Source: Pseudoselenomonas ruminantium
Lineage (GTDB): Bacteria; Bacillota; Negativicutes; Selenomonadales; Selenomonadaceae
Direction: 5' to 3'
DNA length: 64,000 nt
Assembly (NCBI RefSeq): GCF_900113715.1
Contig: NZ_FOQK01000016.1
Span: 1 to 64,000, forward strand
Within the stretch, counting starts at the first letter, position 1, and the number at the start of each line of letters is the position of its first letter. Below are positions 44,475-53,007 of the stretch, in pieces. The notes beneath the pieces were generated by a model, which saw nothing but the letters and a program-made list of their open reading frames with translations, had not been told where the DNA came from and did no database searches. Made by a program: the position numbers and the translations under genes.

Positions 44475-44507
44475 AAATGACGGGGCATTGTGTCCCGTCA
44501 TTTTGCA
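44473..44507. terminator. terminator between the RHH gene and the Rpn-type nuclease
   Basis: AAAATGACGGG pairs with CCCGTCATTTT. It has A and T runs on both sides, so it can serve both converging genes. Confidence 0.75.
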
Positions 44508-44523
44508 TGATGAAAAGTTGTTG

Positions 44524-45378
44524 TTATTCTGTGATTGGGATGTTGTTTTCTTTGGCGAAGGCGATGACACGTTCTTTAGACCAATCGACGGCATCGATGA
44601 TTTCGATTAATGGTTTATGTTTTAGGAGCATGCGTTTTACGATGGTCATTTCCATGTTGCGTTCGCCTTCAGCACGCCCTTCAGCACGCCCTTCAGCGCG
44701 TCCTTCGTTTAAGACCTCATTCATGATTTCGCACATTTTGCTCACTCCTTTGTCGTTGGTTTTGTAGAATTTTACTCGTTGCGCTAATTCAGGATAATAC
44801 ATGTCATCTGCATTGGTGCAGTGAAAATCATGCATTAAACGGCCGAGTGCATCGTCGGCTTGATGTGCTGCGTTTACGTAGATGATATCGGCATTGTCAT
44901 GGAAGGTGGAATTGTTCATTTCCTCGATTTTACGCCGGATGTGGTAGATTGGTTGGTTTCCTTGTAGCACATCATGTTCTGTGATGAATATGACGCAGGT
45001 TTTTGGTAGATCCTTCCAATTGGTGCTTTTTTGCACTTCCATGGCATCGAGCAGGCTGCTGTTGTAGCGGGCTCGGAGCGGAACAGCACCAGCATCACTG
45101 CGCTGGACTTCAAAGTCATACGCGGTTCCCTGTGAGTCTTTAGCAAAAACGTCGAAACGAACCTCGCGCCCATATAGGTTGGGAACTGTGTTTTGCGTAA
45201 CCATTTCCACGATTTGCAAATCGTCACGTCCTTGTATAATGCGCAGGAGCAATTCCATTCCTTGTGGGTATCCATCGAAACAACTGTTGAAAAAGGTATC
45301 GTCTAATAACTTGAATCTTTTGATTCGCGCCAGGTTTCTTTGCCGGCGCAGTTCCTCTTGCGTTGCCGTTTGAGTCAC
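44524..45378 (-). CDS. Rpn-family PD-(D/E)XK nuclease/putative transposase
   Basis: A 284-residue protein of the recombination-promoting nuclease family. Near residue 72 VRFDVFAKDSQGTAYDFEVQ gives the D...E-x-Q nuclease core. The C-terminal part has the repeated EGRAEGRAEGRAEGE segment often seen in this family, encoded by a 12-base tandem repeat. Rpn proteins stimulate RecA-independent recombination and occur as mobile multicopy genes. A short degraded copy of part of this gene lies upstream at 45516-45553. Confidence 0.88.
   Translation of the reverse strand: MTQTATQEELRRQRNLARIKRFKLLDDTFFNSCFDGYPQGMELLLRIIQGRDDLQIVEMVTQNTVPNLYGREVRFDVFAKDSQGTAYDFEVQRSDAGAVPLRARYNSSLLDAMEVQKSTNWKDLPKTCVIFITEHDVLQGNQPIYHIRRKIEEMNNSTFHDNADIIYVNAAHQADDALGRLMHDFHCTNADDMYYPELAQRVKFYKTNDKGVSKMCEIMNEVLNEGRAEGRAEGRAEGERNMEMTIVKRMLLKHKPLIEIIDAVDWSKERVIAFAKENNIPITE
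44670..44708. repeat. 12-base tandem repeat inside the Rpn-type gene
   Basis: Three consecutive units of GCACGCCCTTCA, the last slightly changed, encode the EGRA repeats. Copy-number change here would alter the linker length in frame. Confidence 0.8.
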
Positions 45379-45515
45379 CTTCCTTCTTCAATTATAAAAA
45401 AATGTAAGATGTGGTGCAAGTGATTTACTTTACAAACAAATGTTTCCACAAATATTATATCACAATAGGAACGTAGATTCTATATAAAGATAAGCGGTAC
45501 AACGTATGTTTTTCC

Positions 45516-45553
45516 GTTAAATGGCCGAGTGCATCGTCGTCTTGATATGGTGC
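45516..45553. repeat. partial duplicate of the Rpn-type gene
   Basis: GGCCGAGTGCATCGTCG followed by a diverged tail repeats bases 44834-44871 of the nuclease gene with a few differences over about 38 bases. It is a non-coding scar, perhaps from a lost tandem Rpn copy. Confidence 0.65.
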
Positions 45554-45585
45554 AAGTGCTTACGAAAGGTCTTGATACATGTAAT

Positions 45586-45641
45586 TTTTTGAGGTATAAT
45601 CCATACAAAACCTCAAAAAATACAGTTTTTGAGGTTTTGTA
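45586..45641 (+). promoter_or_regulatory. promoter/operator with a perfect 16-base inverted repeat before fic
   Basis: TACAAAACCTCAAAAA (45604-45619) and TTTTTGAGGTTTTGTA (45626-45641) are perfect inverses separated by six bases. The right arm ends on the ATG of the Fic gene. A third half-site, TTTTTGAGGT, lies at 45586-45595 and runs into TATAAT, a likely -10. The layout suggests an autorepressed promoter. The hairpin could also hide the GAGG ribosome site. Confidence 0.6.
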
Positions 45642-46885
45642 TGAGTCGATGTTTTAGTTTAGCAGGTAAGCATATGTATGAATCGTTATATAAAATCTAT
45701 TACAAGAGAAATACGGAGTGGCAGGGGGAGTATGAGCGTCGGATTAATAGTGTTGAGGCTCAGGTTCTGCCCTTGACGGTGTCGCAATATGGACATTCTG
45801 AGGAGTATCGGGCTTTTTTTTGTTATACGAAGGACGCTGCAATTTTGCAAGAGAGAATTCGTCAGGAGTTTTCTGAGTGTCAGAAGCTGATCTATAGGCT
45901 GCCTCACTCCGCGATAGCTTTTTTCTTGCGAGCAAGTATTGTCGATGAAGTGAAGTCTACAAACGATATCGAAGGGGTACATAGCACGCGTAGGGAAATC
46001 CGCCAGGCGTTGAGTATGACTGCTGATGAACGGAAGAGCCAGCGGATGGGGTCGATGGTAGACACATATCTACGCCTTTTAGTGCGGGAGGAGATTTGTT
46101 TTGCGGAGAGCCGGGATATTCGTGCGCTATACGATGCGTTCTTGGCAGACGAGATACGGTTGGAGGATGAGGATAATCTTTCGGATGGTACGATTTTTCG
46201 CCGGAATAGCGTGGATATTGTATCTGCTTCACAAAAGGTTGTACATCGCGGCTTGTATCCTGAGGCGAAGATTATTTCGTGTATGGATCAGGCTCTTATG
46301 GTTCTTCGGGACGAGGCGATACCTGTTTTTTACCGGGTGGCATTGTTTCATTACTTTTTTGGCTATATCCATCCGTTTTATGATGGCAATGGCCGGCTAT
46401 CGCGGTTTATCACGGCATATTTCCTGGCTAAAGAGTTAGATCCGGTGGTGGCTTTACAGTTATCGGTTTTGATAAAGCAGAATCGAAAGCGGTACTATGA
46501 GTTATTTTCTGTGACTGATGCATCTATAAATTGTGGCGATATGACAACGTTTATTATCGGGATGCTGGAGTTTATTGCGCAGACGGTATCGTATACGAGA
46601 GCAATATTGGAAGAAAAGGAGCGTTTGTATTTAAAAAATCGCGAAAAAATAAAAGATATTGCTGGAAAGAATAAGAAAGTATTTGTATTTTATGATTTGC
46701 TGCTGCAGGCGGCCTGCTTTTCGGATTGTGGAGCGACTATGCAGGATATCCGCAAGTTTACCGGTAAGTCGGAGAATACGGTATATGCGTATTTGGATAA
46801 GATACCAGCAGATATGTTATTGGTGGATAAAAAATATCGCCCCTATCATTATCGATTGGATTTGGGGAAGAATGGCTGTGAGTAA
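45641..46885 (+). CDS. Fic-family protein with N-terminal inhibitory motif and C-terminal HTH-like domain
   Basis: A roughly 414-residue protein. The Fic core is HPFYDGNGRLSR, matching HxFxDGNGRxxR, so AMP transfer to protein hydroxyls is expected. TNDIEG before the core matches the (S/T)xxxE(G/N) inhibitory helix of class II Fic proteins, which blocks the ATP site. The C-terminus (MQDIRKFTGKSENTVYAYLD) looks like a winged helix-turn-helix, so it may bind its own promoter repeats. The ATG at 45641 follows GAGG by six bases; ATG 45674 is an alternative. Confidence 0.88.
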   Translation: MSRCFSLAGKHMYESLYKIYYKRNTEWQGEYERRINSVEAQVLPLTVSQYGHSEEYRAFFCYTKDAAILQERIRQEFSECQKLIYRLPHSAIAFFLRASIVDEVKSTNDIEGVHSTRREIRQALSMTADERKSQRMGSMVDTYLRLLVREEICFAESRDIRALYDAFLADEIRLEDEDNLSDGTIFRRNSVDIVSASQKVVHRGLYPEAKIISCMDQALMVLRDEAIPVFYRVALFHYFFGYIHPFYDGNGRLSRFITAYFLAKELDPVVALQLSVLIKQNRKRYYELFSVTDASINCGDMTTFIIGMLEFIAQTVSYTRAILEEKERLYLKNREKIKDIAGKNKKVFVFYDLLLQAACFSDCGATMQDIRKFTGKSENTVYAYLDKIPADMLLVDKKYRPYHYRLDLGKNGCE

Positions 46886-46905
46886 TAATTGGGGGGTGTA
46901 CTGGT

Positions 46906-48240
46906 TCATAAATTTTTCTTTGCTATTCGAATGAGTCTATCTGTTTCGTCAACCATAAACAGAGGGATGTTGAGCACGCCGTCATCCATTCGTAAGTTAT
47001 TCATGGAGAAGCGTATCCTTAGTTTTGTCTGGGAAGCGAATATTTCTGCATATTTTTTGAGACTACGGCTCTTGATGTTGGTGTCTGATTTTACCTCGAT
47101 AGGTATAATATCATTTTCGTGTTGTACCACAAAGTCTACTTCGTAAGAAGGATTAAGTCGCGACCAATAATGTGGGGCTGCATCGAATTGTGGGACAAGG
47201 GACTGGAGTACGAAATTCTCCGTCAATGATCCTTTGAATTCAGTAAATAGGCGGTTTCCTTCACGAAATGCCACTGGGTCTAATTTTGCCAAACGGCGAA
47301 GGACACCTACATCTGACAGATAAATTTTGAAGGCACTTAAATCTTCATAACCGGATAGAGGGATGCCTGGTGCTGTAATGCGGAAGGTTTTATAGATTAA
47401 TGCTGCATTTACCAGCCATTCTAAGGCATCTTTATACTCTCTTGCTCGAGCTCCTTCTTTCACGACATTGTATAGGAATTTCTTGTTTTCTCGAGCTAGC
47501 TGTGAAGGCAATGAGTTCCAGATACGGGCAATCTTTGGATATTCTTTGGTTTCAGGATGTTTCATGAAATCCCGTTCATAGGCGTTGATGATATCTATCA
47601 GGACAGATTGGATTTGTCCTACAGACTGTGTTTTGACCCAGCGGTATACGACTTCGGGCATTCCGCCGGTTACAAAGTACATTTTCATTTTTTCAGCCAA
47701 AGGATTAAAAAAAGCCTCAGGTATTGGTGCAATTTCATCTATCTGGTTTAGATATGTGGCAAGATTGCTACTGCCCGTGGCCATTAGGAATTCTTGAAAA
47801 CTCATAGGGTATATGGTCAGAAAATCAACTTTGCCTACAGGAAAGGAGGAGGGGGTTGCTAAAGCGATGCCCAACAGGGAGCCTGCACTAGCTACATGGT
47901 ATTCTGGGGCATTTTCACAAAAATATTTCAGAGAGTTCAATACTTCGGGGCAATCCTGAATCTCATCAAAGACAATCAGGGTCTTACCAGCAACGATATC
48001 CTGTCCTCCGGCCATAGCCAAATTAGGAAGGATACGCTGTACATCCTTAGTGGTGGTAAAAAAATCTCGATATTCTGGGGTTTCATCAAAGTTGAAATAG
48101 GCAACATTATCATAGTAACGGCGGCCAAACTCTTTGAGCAGCCAAGTCTTACCTACCTGACGGACGCCCTTGACAATTAAGGGCTTGCGATAGGGGGATT
48201 CCTTCCATTCTATTAGTTGCTGCATAGCTATTCGTTTCAT
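46906..48240 (-). CDS. AAA-family ATPase with DUF4143 domain
   Basis: A 444-residue protein of the widespread AAA_14/DUF4143 family. The Walker A is VKGVRQVGKTWLLKEF and Walker B is LIVFDEIQDCPE. The C-terminal DUF4143 part has FKIYLSDVGVLRRL and a PD-(D/E)XK-like YEVDFVVQHENDIIPIEVK. The biological role of the family is not established. GAGGTGA lies just before the ATG inside a perfect inverted repeat. It converges on the fic gene with 20 bases between the stops. Confidence 0.88.
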   Translation of the reverse strand: MKRIAMQQLIEWKESPYRKPLIVKGVRQVGKTWLLKEFGRRYYDNVAYFNFDETPEYRDFFTTTKDVQRILPNLAMAGGQDIVAGKTLIVFDEIQDCPEVLNSLKYFCENAPEYHVASAGSLLGIALATPSSFPVGKVDFLTIYPMSFQEFLMATGSSNLATYLNQIDEIAPIPEAFFNPLAEKMKMYFVTGGMPEVVYRWVKTQSVGQIQSVLIDIINAYERDFMKHPETKEYPKIARIWNSLPSQLARENKKFLYNVVKEGARAREYKDALEWLVNAALIYKTFRITAPGIPLSGYEDLSAFKIYLSDVGVLRRLAKLDPVAFREGNRLFTEFKGSLTENFVLQSLVPQFDAAPHYWSRLNPSYEVDFVVQHENDIIPIEVKSDTNIKSRSLKKYAEIFASQTKLRIRFSMNNLRMDDGVLNIPLFMVDETDRLIRIAKKNL

Positions 48241-48244
48241 GTTA

Positions 48245-48302
48245 TCACCTCATTATATATAAAAATGTGATTTCTTACACATAATTATATATAATGAGGT
48301 GA
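48245..48302. promoter_or_regulatory. perfect 18-base inverted repeat upstream of the AAA ATPase gene
   Basis: TCACCTCATTATATATAA (48245-48262) and TTATATATAATGAGGTGA (48285-48302) are perfect inverses separated by 22 bases. Each arm includes a GAGGTGA ribosome site and a TATATAAT-like -10. The left arm serves the ATPase gene. The right arm points at a 21-codon ORF starting at 48312, which I do not call as a gene. Confidence 0.6.
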
Positions 48303-48383
48303 GGAATCGCAATGCATTTTTATCGAGCTAGTTCATTTTGTGTCGCCATTTTGGCATCATCCATCTTTAATGGATGAAATAAT

Positions 48384-48417
48384 AAATAGGGCTGACGTTT
48401 TGGTGTCAGCCCTATTT
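48384..48417 (-). terminator. intrinsic terminator of trpS
   Basis: AAATAGGGCTGAC pairs with GTCAGCCCTATTT, 17 bases after the trpS stop on the minus strand, with a T-rich tail. Confidence 0.85.
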
Positions 48418-48433
48418 GCATTGGTGGTAATAT

Positions 48434-49453
48434 TTATTTTTCGAGCAGCAGACCAACGCGTTTCTTGGCTTTGGTCAGTGTCTTGCGGGCGATGTAGGTG
48501 GCGCGTTCGGCACCTTCGCGCATTTTTTCTTCGAGGTATGGGCGGTCATTCATGAGCTCTGCGTATTTTTCGCGGATGGGTTTGAGCTCATCGGCTACGC
48601 ACTGGCCAACGACGGCTTTGAAGTCGCCATAGCCCTTGTCGTCGAATTCGGCTTCGATTTCGTCCATGGTCTTGCCAGTGATGGCCGAGTAGATGGTCAT
48701 GAGGTTGCTGACGCCTGGCTTATCTTCGCGGAAGCAGACTTTTGCTTCGCTGTCGGTGACGGCGCTCTTGAATTTCTTGAGGATGGTCTTTTCGTCGTCG
48801 AGGATTGAGATGGTAGCCTTCGGATTAGTGTCGGATTTGCTCATCTTGCTCGTCGGGTCCTGCAGGCTCATGACGCGTGCGCCTGCTTTCGGGAAGTAGC
48901 CTTCGGGCAGTTTGAAGATTTCGCCATAGGTGTGGTTGAAGCGCGTGGCGATGTCGCGCGTGAATTCGAGGTGCTGGGTCTGGTCGGCACCGACTGGTAC
49001 ATAGTCAGCCTGGTAGAGCAGGATGTCGCCAGCCATCAGGGCCGGATAGGTGAAGAGGCCGGCGTTGATGTTGTCGGGGTGTTTCGAGGATTTATCCTTG
49101 AACTGCGTCATGCGTGACAGTTCGCCGAACTGGGAGACGCAGTTCATGAGCCAGCCCATCTCGGCATGGCATTTGTTGTGGCTCTGGACGAAGACGAGGC
49201 TCTTGTCCGGGTCGATGCCGCAGGCCAGCAGCAGCGCGAATGCCTGCAACGTCTGCTGGCGGCGCTTGGCCGGATCGATATGGACGGTCAGCGAGTGCAG
49301 GTCGGCGATGAAGTAGTAGCACTGGTATTCTTCCTGCATCTTGCCCCAGTTGCGGACAGCGCCGAGGTAGTTGCCGAGCGTGAATTCGCCCGTCGGCTGG
49401 ATGCCTGATAGGATGATTTTCTTGGTTTCCTTAGTTTCCTGTGTCTGTTCCAT
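48434..49453 (-). CDS. trpS: tryptophan--tRNA ligase
   Basis: A 339-residue class I aminoacyl-tRNA synthetase. GIQPTGEFTLGNYLGAVRNW is the HIGH-region signature (HIGH replaced by LGNY, usual for TrpRS), YFIADLHSLT is the next conserved block, and KMSKSD is the KMSKS motif. The length is normal. GAGGAG precedes the ATG at 49453; a longer frame upstream reads through the T-box terminator and is rejected. A T-box leader controls expression. Confidence 0.96.
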   Translation of the reverse strand: MEQTQETKETKKIILSGIQPTGEFTLGNYLGAVRNWGKMQEEYQCYYFIADLHSLTVHIDPAKRRQQTLQAFALLLACGIDPDKSLVFVQSHNKCHAEMGWLMNCVSQFGELSRMTQFKDKSSKHPDNINAGLFTYPALMAGDILLYQADYVPVGADQTQHLEFTRDIATRFNHTYGEIFKLPEGYFPKAGARVMSLQDPTSKMSKSDTNPKATISILDDEKTILKKFKSAVTDSEAKVCFREDKPGVSNLMTIYSAITGKTMDEIEAEFDDKGYGDFKAVVGQCVADELKPIREKYAELMNDRPYLEEKMREGAERATYIARKTLTKAKKRVGLLLEK

Positions 49454-49485
49454 ATAGATACACTCCTCTTCTTGCGCCGGAGCAT

Positions 49486-49745
49486 GAAAAAAGTCCCCGG
49501 CAGTCAACACTGCCAGGGACGAAAATCTTCGCGGTGCCACCCTGATTCATGGCAACATTGCCATGCGCTTGATGGAGCACAACCATGCTCCTGGCAACTT
49601 ACGCGTGCCAGACGTCGCAGCCTACTGAGCTTCTGCTGTTCAGTGCGCCCTCAGCGACCCATTTGCCCGCTCGTTTTTCATCCGGCTCCCAGCTCCCCGG
49701 ACTCTCTGTGCAAGCGTGACGGACGTTATCCTCGCTTCAACGGTT
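49486..49745 (-). promoter_or_regulatory. T-box riboswitch of trpS
   Basis: The minus strand holds AGGGTGGCACCGCG (49530-49543), the conserved T-box that pairs with the tRNA acceptor end. It is followed by the terminator GTCCCTGGCAGT...ACTGCCGGGGAC with a T-run (49486-49520). The stem I region upstream contains a TGG within GAGCTGGGAGCC, a possible tryptophan specifier. Uncharged tRNA-Trp should switch the leader to antitermination. This leader fills the gap between trpS and the DUF815 gene. Confidence 0.93.
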
Positions 49746-49880
49746 TACATACTATGCCTACTATAGCACCGATGTGCGTCAGCTGTCAAGGTGACAGGGA
49801 CGCAAAAGAAGGATGAAAGTTTTGGACATTTGTGCTACACTGGAAGAAATGATTTACAGCTATAGCAAAGGGGCGAGTAT

Positions 49881-51188
49881 ATGTACCGATTGACCGCAAG
49901 ACTCATCATTTACCGCAAAATCGATAAGGATAGTATCCTGTTCCGGCTGGCAGGCATCTGCCGCCGTTTTCAGAGTGGCAGCTATGATGCGGAGGAGCTG
50001 TCGGGCGAAGTCTTGGATGAGATTTCGCGTCTTCTCGATGTGGCAACGCGCTATGGTTTTGATGGCAATCTCTGGCATAATTATCTGGCTTTCCTGCTGG
50101 CGACGACGGAGACACCGTTCACGCTGGTTTGTGAGAAGAAGGGGGCCAGCGATGGCAGTGTGCAGAAATTTGCCCGCAGTGATTTCGAGGTGTTCCGCCA
50201 GCTGCTTGCCTATGATTTCGGGCCGCTGGAGCAGGCTTTGGGACTCGACTGCTTCCATGTCATCGAGGATTATCAGGCGGTGGAGAAGAAGGAGCAGATC
50301 TATAACAAGAGCGTCAGCGAAAAGGTGCGGGAGCTCAGTGCGGCCATCGAGCGGGCTGAGGATGCTTATGATATGTACCAGATTGTCACATCGTTCTACA
50401 AGCGCTATGGTGTAGGCATGTTTGGACTCAATAAGGCGTTTCGCGTATCGCCGGATATCGAGGTCACGGGCCGGCTGCTCGAATCGATTACGACGACTGG
50501 CGATATGCGGCTTGATGATCTCGTGGGCTATGAGAGCCAGAAAAAGCGGCTGCAGGATAATACCGAGGCCTTTGTCAATGGCCGCAAAGCCAATAACGTC
50601 CTGCTCTATGGCGATGCCGGTACAGGTAAGTCTACAAGCATCAAGGCAATCCTCAATCAGTATTACGATCAGGGACTGCGCATGATTGAGGTCTACAAGC
50701 ATGAATTCAAGTACCTGCAGCGCATTATCGCCCAAATCAAGAATCGCAACTACAAATTCATCATTTATATGGATGATTTATCCTTTGAAGAATTCGAGAT
50801 TGAGTACAAGTATCTCAAGGCGGTCATTGAGGGCGGATTGGAGGTAAAGCCTGACAATGTGCTGATTTATGCGACGAGCAACCGCCGCCATCTGATCCGC
50901 GAGACCTGGAACGACCGCCCCGATTCGGTGGACCCCGATATGCATCAGACTGATACCGTGCAGGAGAAGCTGTCGCTTTCGGCGCGCTTTGGCTTGTCCA
51001 TTGGATTCTTTAGCCCGAGCCGGCAGGAGTATTACGATATCATCCGGGAATTGGCCCGCCGCCATCCTGAGATTACATTGAGCGACGAGGAACTCAAGGC
51101 TGGTGCGGTCAAATGGGAAATGTCCCATAGCGGCGTATCGGGACGCATTGCCCAGCAATATATCAATTCGCTATTGAGTGGCAAGTGA
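49881..51188 (+). CDS. DUF815-family AAA+ ATPase
   Basis: A 435-residue protein of the DUF815 ATP-binding family. Walker A is [18 protein letters not shown], Walker B is [12 protein letters not shown], and [13 protein letters not shown] carries the sensor region. The N-terminal 200 residues are helical and less conserved. Function in the family is unknown. It is monocistronic, with its own AAAGGGG site and a terminator shared with the converging hydrogenase operon. Confidence 0.85.
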   Translation: MYRLTARLIIYRKIDKDSILFRLAGICRRFQSGSYDAEELSGEVLDEISRLLDVATRYGFDGNLWHNYLAFLLATTETPFTLVCEKKGASDGSVQKFARSDFEVFRQLLAYDFGPLEQALGLDCFHVIEDYQAVEKKEQIYNKSVSEKVRELSAAIERAEDAYDMYQIVTSFYKRYGVGMFGLNKAFRVSPDIEVTGRLLESITTTGDMRLDDLVGYESQKKRLQDNTEAFVNGRKANNVLLYGDAGTGKSTSIKAILNQYYDQGLRMIEVYKHEFKYLQRIIAQIKNRNYKFIIYMDDLSFEEFEIEYKYLKAVIEGGLEVKPDNVLIYATSNRRHLIRETWNDRPDSVDPDMHQTDTVQEKLSLSARFGLSIGFFSPSRQEYYDIIRELARRHPEITLSDEELKAGAVKWEMSHSGVSGRIAQQYINSLLSGK

Positions 51189-51206
51189 CAATTGCATAGA
51201 GTAAAC

Positions 51207-51245
51207 AACAAACGGCCACCAGCTGAAGCTGGTGGCCGTTTGTTT
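51207..51245. terminator. bidirectional terminator between the DUF815 gene and the hydrogenase operon
   Basis: AACAAACGGCCACCAGCT pairs with AGCTGGTGGCCGTTTGTT, a perfect 18-base stem with A and T runs on the flanks. The hydrogenase stop codon overlaps its right end. Confidence 0.88.
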
Positions 51246-53007
51246 AGAATTCGTAGGGCTTGCTGACCTTGTGATAGGTGGTATGCAGGAGTTCGTGGGC
51301 TTTTTCGCCTAGTGGCTCGCCGAGGAATTCTTTGTAAAGGGTCTGGATTTCGGGGTTGTCGTGCGATTTGCGCAGCGGCAGGCTGCGGTCAATCTCGTAG
51401 AGGGCGGCCATGCGCTTTTTGCGGATGGCGTTGGTCGTACCGATGGGCTGGCCGCCGCCACCGATGCAGCCGCCTGGGCAGGCCATGATTTCGATGAAGT
51501 CATAGGGGCTGGTGCCCTGCTGGACTTGTTCCATGATGCGGCGGGCATTGCGCAGTGTATGGGCAACGCAGATGCGGATCTCACGCCCGTTGATGTTTAC
51601 GCTGCATTCCTTGATGCCTTCGAAGCCGCGGACTTCGTTGAACGCAAGTTTTTCGAGTGTCTGGCCAGTGAGTTTTTCGTAGACTGTGCGCAGGGCAGCT
51701 TCCATGACACCGCCAGTTGTGCCGAAGATAGCAGCGGCACCGGATGCAAGGCCTAGCGGGCTGTCAAAGTCACTTTCGGGCAGCTGGCGCAGCCGCAGAC
51801 CGACGTATTTGATGAGTTTGATGAGCTCGCGGGTTGTCAGCACGATGTCGACATCCTGCTGCCCGTTGCGGCCCATTTCGGGGCGTGCGGCCTCGAATTT
51901 CTTGGCCGTGCAGGGCATGACCGATACCGTGACGATGTCTTTGACATCGATGCCGGCTTTTTCAGCATAGTAGGTCTTGGCAATGGCACCGAACATGCTC
52001 ATTGGCGATTTTGCCGAGGAAAGATGACCGATGCAGTCGGGGAAATGCTTTTCCATATAGTTGACCCAGCCAGGGCTGCAGGAGGTCATCATCGGCAGAG
52101 TGCCGCCATTTTGCAGACGGTCAAGGAATTCGGCGCCCTCTTCCATGATGGTGAGGTCAGCGCCGAAGTTCGTATCGAATACGCGGTCAAAGCCGAGCAG
52201 CTTGAGCGCCGTGACCATCTGGCCCGTGACGATGGCACCAGGCTCAAGGCCAAAGGCATCGCCAAGGGCGACGCGTACCGAGGGGGCAACCTGCACGATG
52301 ACGTGTTTCTGCGGGTCCTGCAGGGCGTCGAGTACCTTTGTGGTATCGTCTTTTTCGACGATAGCGCCAGTCGGGCAGACGAGGCTGCACTGGCCGCAGA
52401 GGATGCAGTCCGTAGCTTCCATCGGCTTGTTGAAAGCCGTCGTGACGACGATGTCGCTGGAGCGGCCGGCATAGGTCAGCGCCGCAATGCCCTGTACGTC
52501 CTTGCAGGCGCGGATGCAGCGGCCGCAGCGGATGCATTTGGCTGGATCGCGTACGATGGAAGGATTGGTTTCGATGCGCGGCTCCTCCTTGACGACGCTG
52601 GGCAGCGGGGATTCAAGGATGTTGAAGCGGCTGCAGAGGCGCTGGAGGTCGCAGTTCTGGTTGCGCGGGCAGCTCAGGCAGTCCCTATGATGGTTGGCGA
52701 GCATAAGCTGCAGGATGGATACCTGGGTATCGCGGACAATCTGTGTGTCGGTATGGACTTCCATGCCTTCCCAGACCTCCGTCGAGCAGGCGGCGAGCAG
52801 GCGGCGCTTGCCGACGACTTCGACCGAGCAGAGACGGCAGTGAGCCTTGATGCGCTGGTCTTCGTGGTAGCAGAGATGCGGGATGTCGATGCCGAGCTTT
52901 GCCGCAGCCTGCATGATTTTCGTGCCCTGCGGCACTTCGATGGGGATATTGTTGATGGTCAGATGCACCATCGGGATTTCTTTGCTTTCGTTTTCAGCCG
53001 TCATCAT
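51244..53007 (-). CDS. hydA: [FeFe] hydrogenase catalytic subunit with N-terminal Fe-S domains
   Basis: A 587-residue NADH-linked [FeFe] hydrogenase. In order: a [2Fe-2S] domain (CHLCSVEV...C), the His-ligated [4Fe-4S] segment HHRDCLSCPRNQNCDLQRLC, two ferredoxin clusters (CIRCGRCIRAC, CILCGQCSLVC), then the H-cluster domain with L1 TSCSPGW, L2 MPCTAKKFEA and L3 MACPGGCIGGGGQP. It makes or uses H2. With the two following NuoF/NuoE-like proteins it forms an HydABC-type complex that can take electrons from NADH, possibly with ferredoxin (bifurcation). The ATG at 53007 overlaps the previous stop by four bases. Confidence 0.95.
   Translation of the reverse strand: MMTAENESKEIPMVHLTINNIPIEVPQGTKIMQAAAKLGIDIPHLCYHEDQRIKAHCRLCSVEVVGKRRLLAACSTEVWEGMEVHTDTQIVRDTQVSILQLMLANHHRDCLSCPRNQNCDLQRLCSRFNILESPLPSVVKEEPRIETNPSIVRDPAKCIRCGRCIRACKDVQGIAALTYAGRSSDIVVTTAFNKPMEATDCILCGQCSLVCPTGAIVEKDDTTKVLDALQDPQKHVIVQVAPSVRVALGDAFGLEPGAIVTGQMVTALKLLGFDRVFDTNFGADLTIMEEGAEFLDRLQNGGTLPMMTSCSPGWVNYMEKHFPDCIGHLSSAKSPMSMFGAIAKTYYAEKAGIDVKDIVTVSVMPCTAKKFEAARPEMGRNGQQDVDIVLTTRELIKLIKYVGLRLRQLPESDFDSPLGLASGAAAIFGTTGGVMEAALRTVYEKLTGQTLEKLAFNEVRGFEGIKECSVNINGREIRICVAHTLRNARRIMEQVQQGTSPYDFIEIMACPGGCIGGGGQPIGTTNAIRKKRMAALYEIDRSLPLRKSHDNPEIQTLYKEFLGEPLGEKAHELLHTTYHKVSKPYEF

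Noticed and set aside
44670-44708. Tandem repeat as a CRISPR or minisatellite
   Set aside because: Units are only 12 bases without spacers and encode the EGRA linker of a known protein family.
44277-45378. RHH protein and Rpn-type nuclease as a toxin-antitoxin pair
   Set aside because: The genes converge rather than form an operon and a terminator lies between them.
48312-48377. A 21-codon ORF behind the right arm of the inverted repeat, with a good ribosome site
   Set aside because: Too short, no hydrophobic or conserved pattern, and the ribosome site is part of the repeat; kept only as a note.
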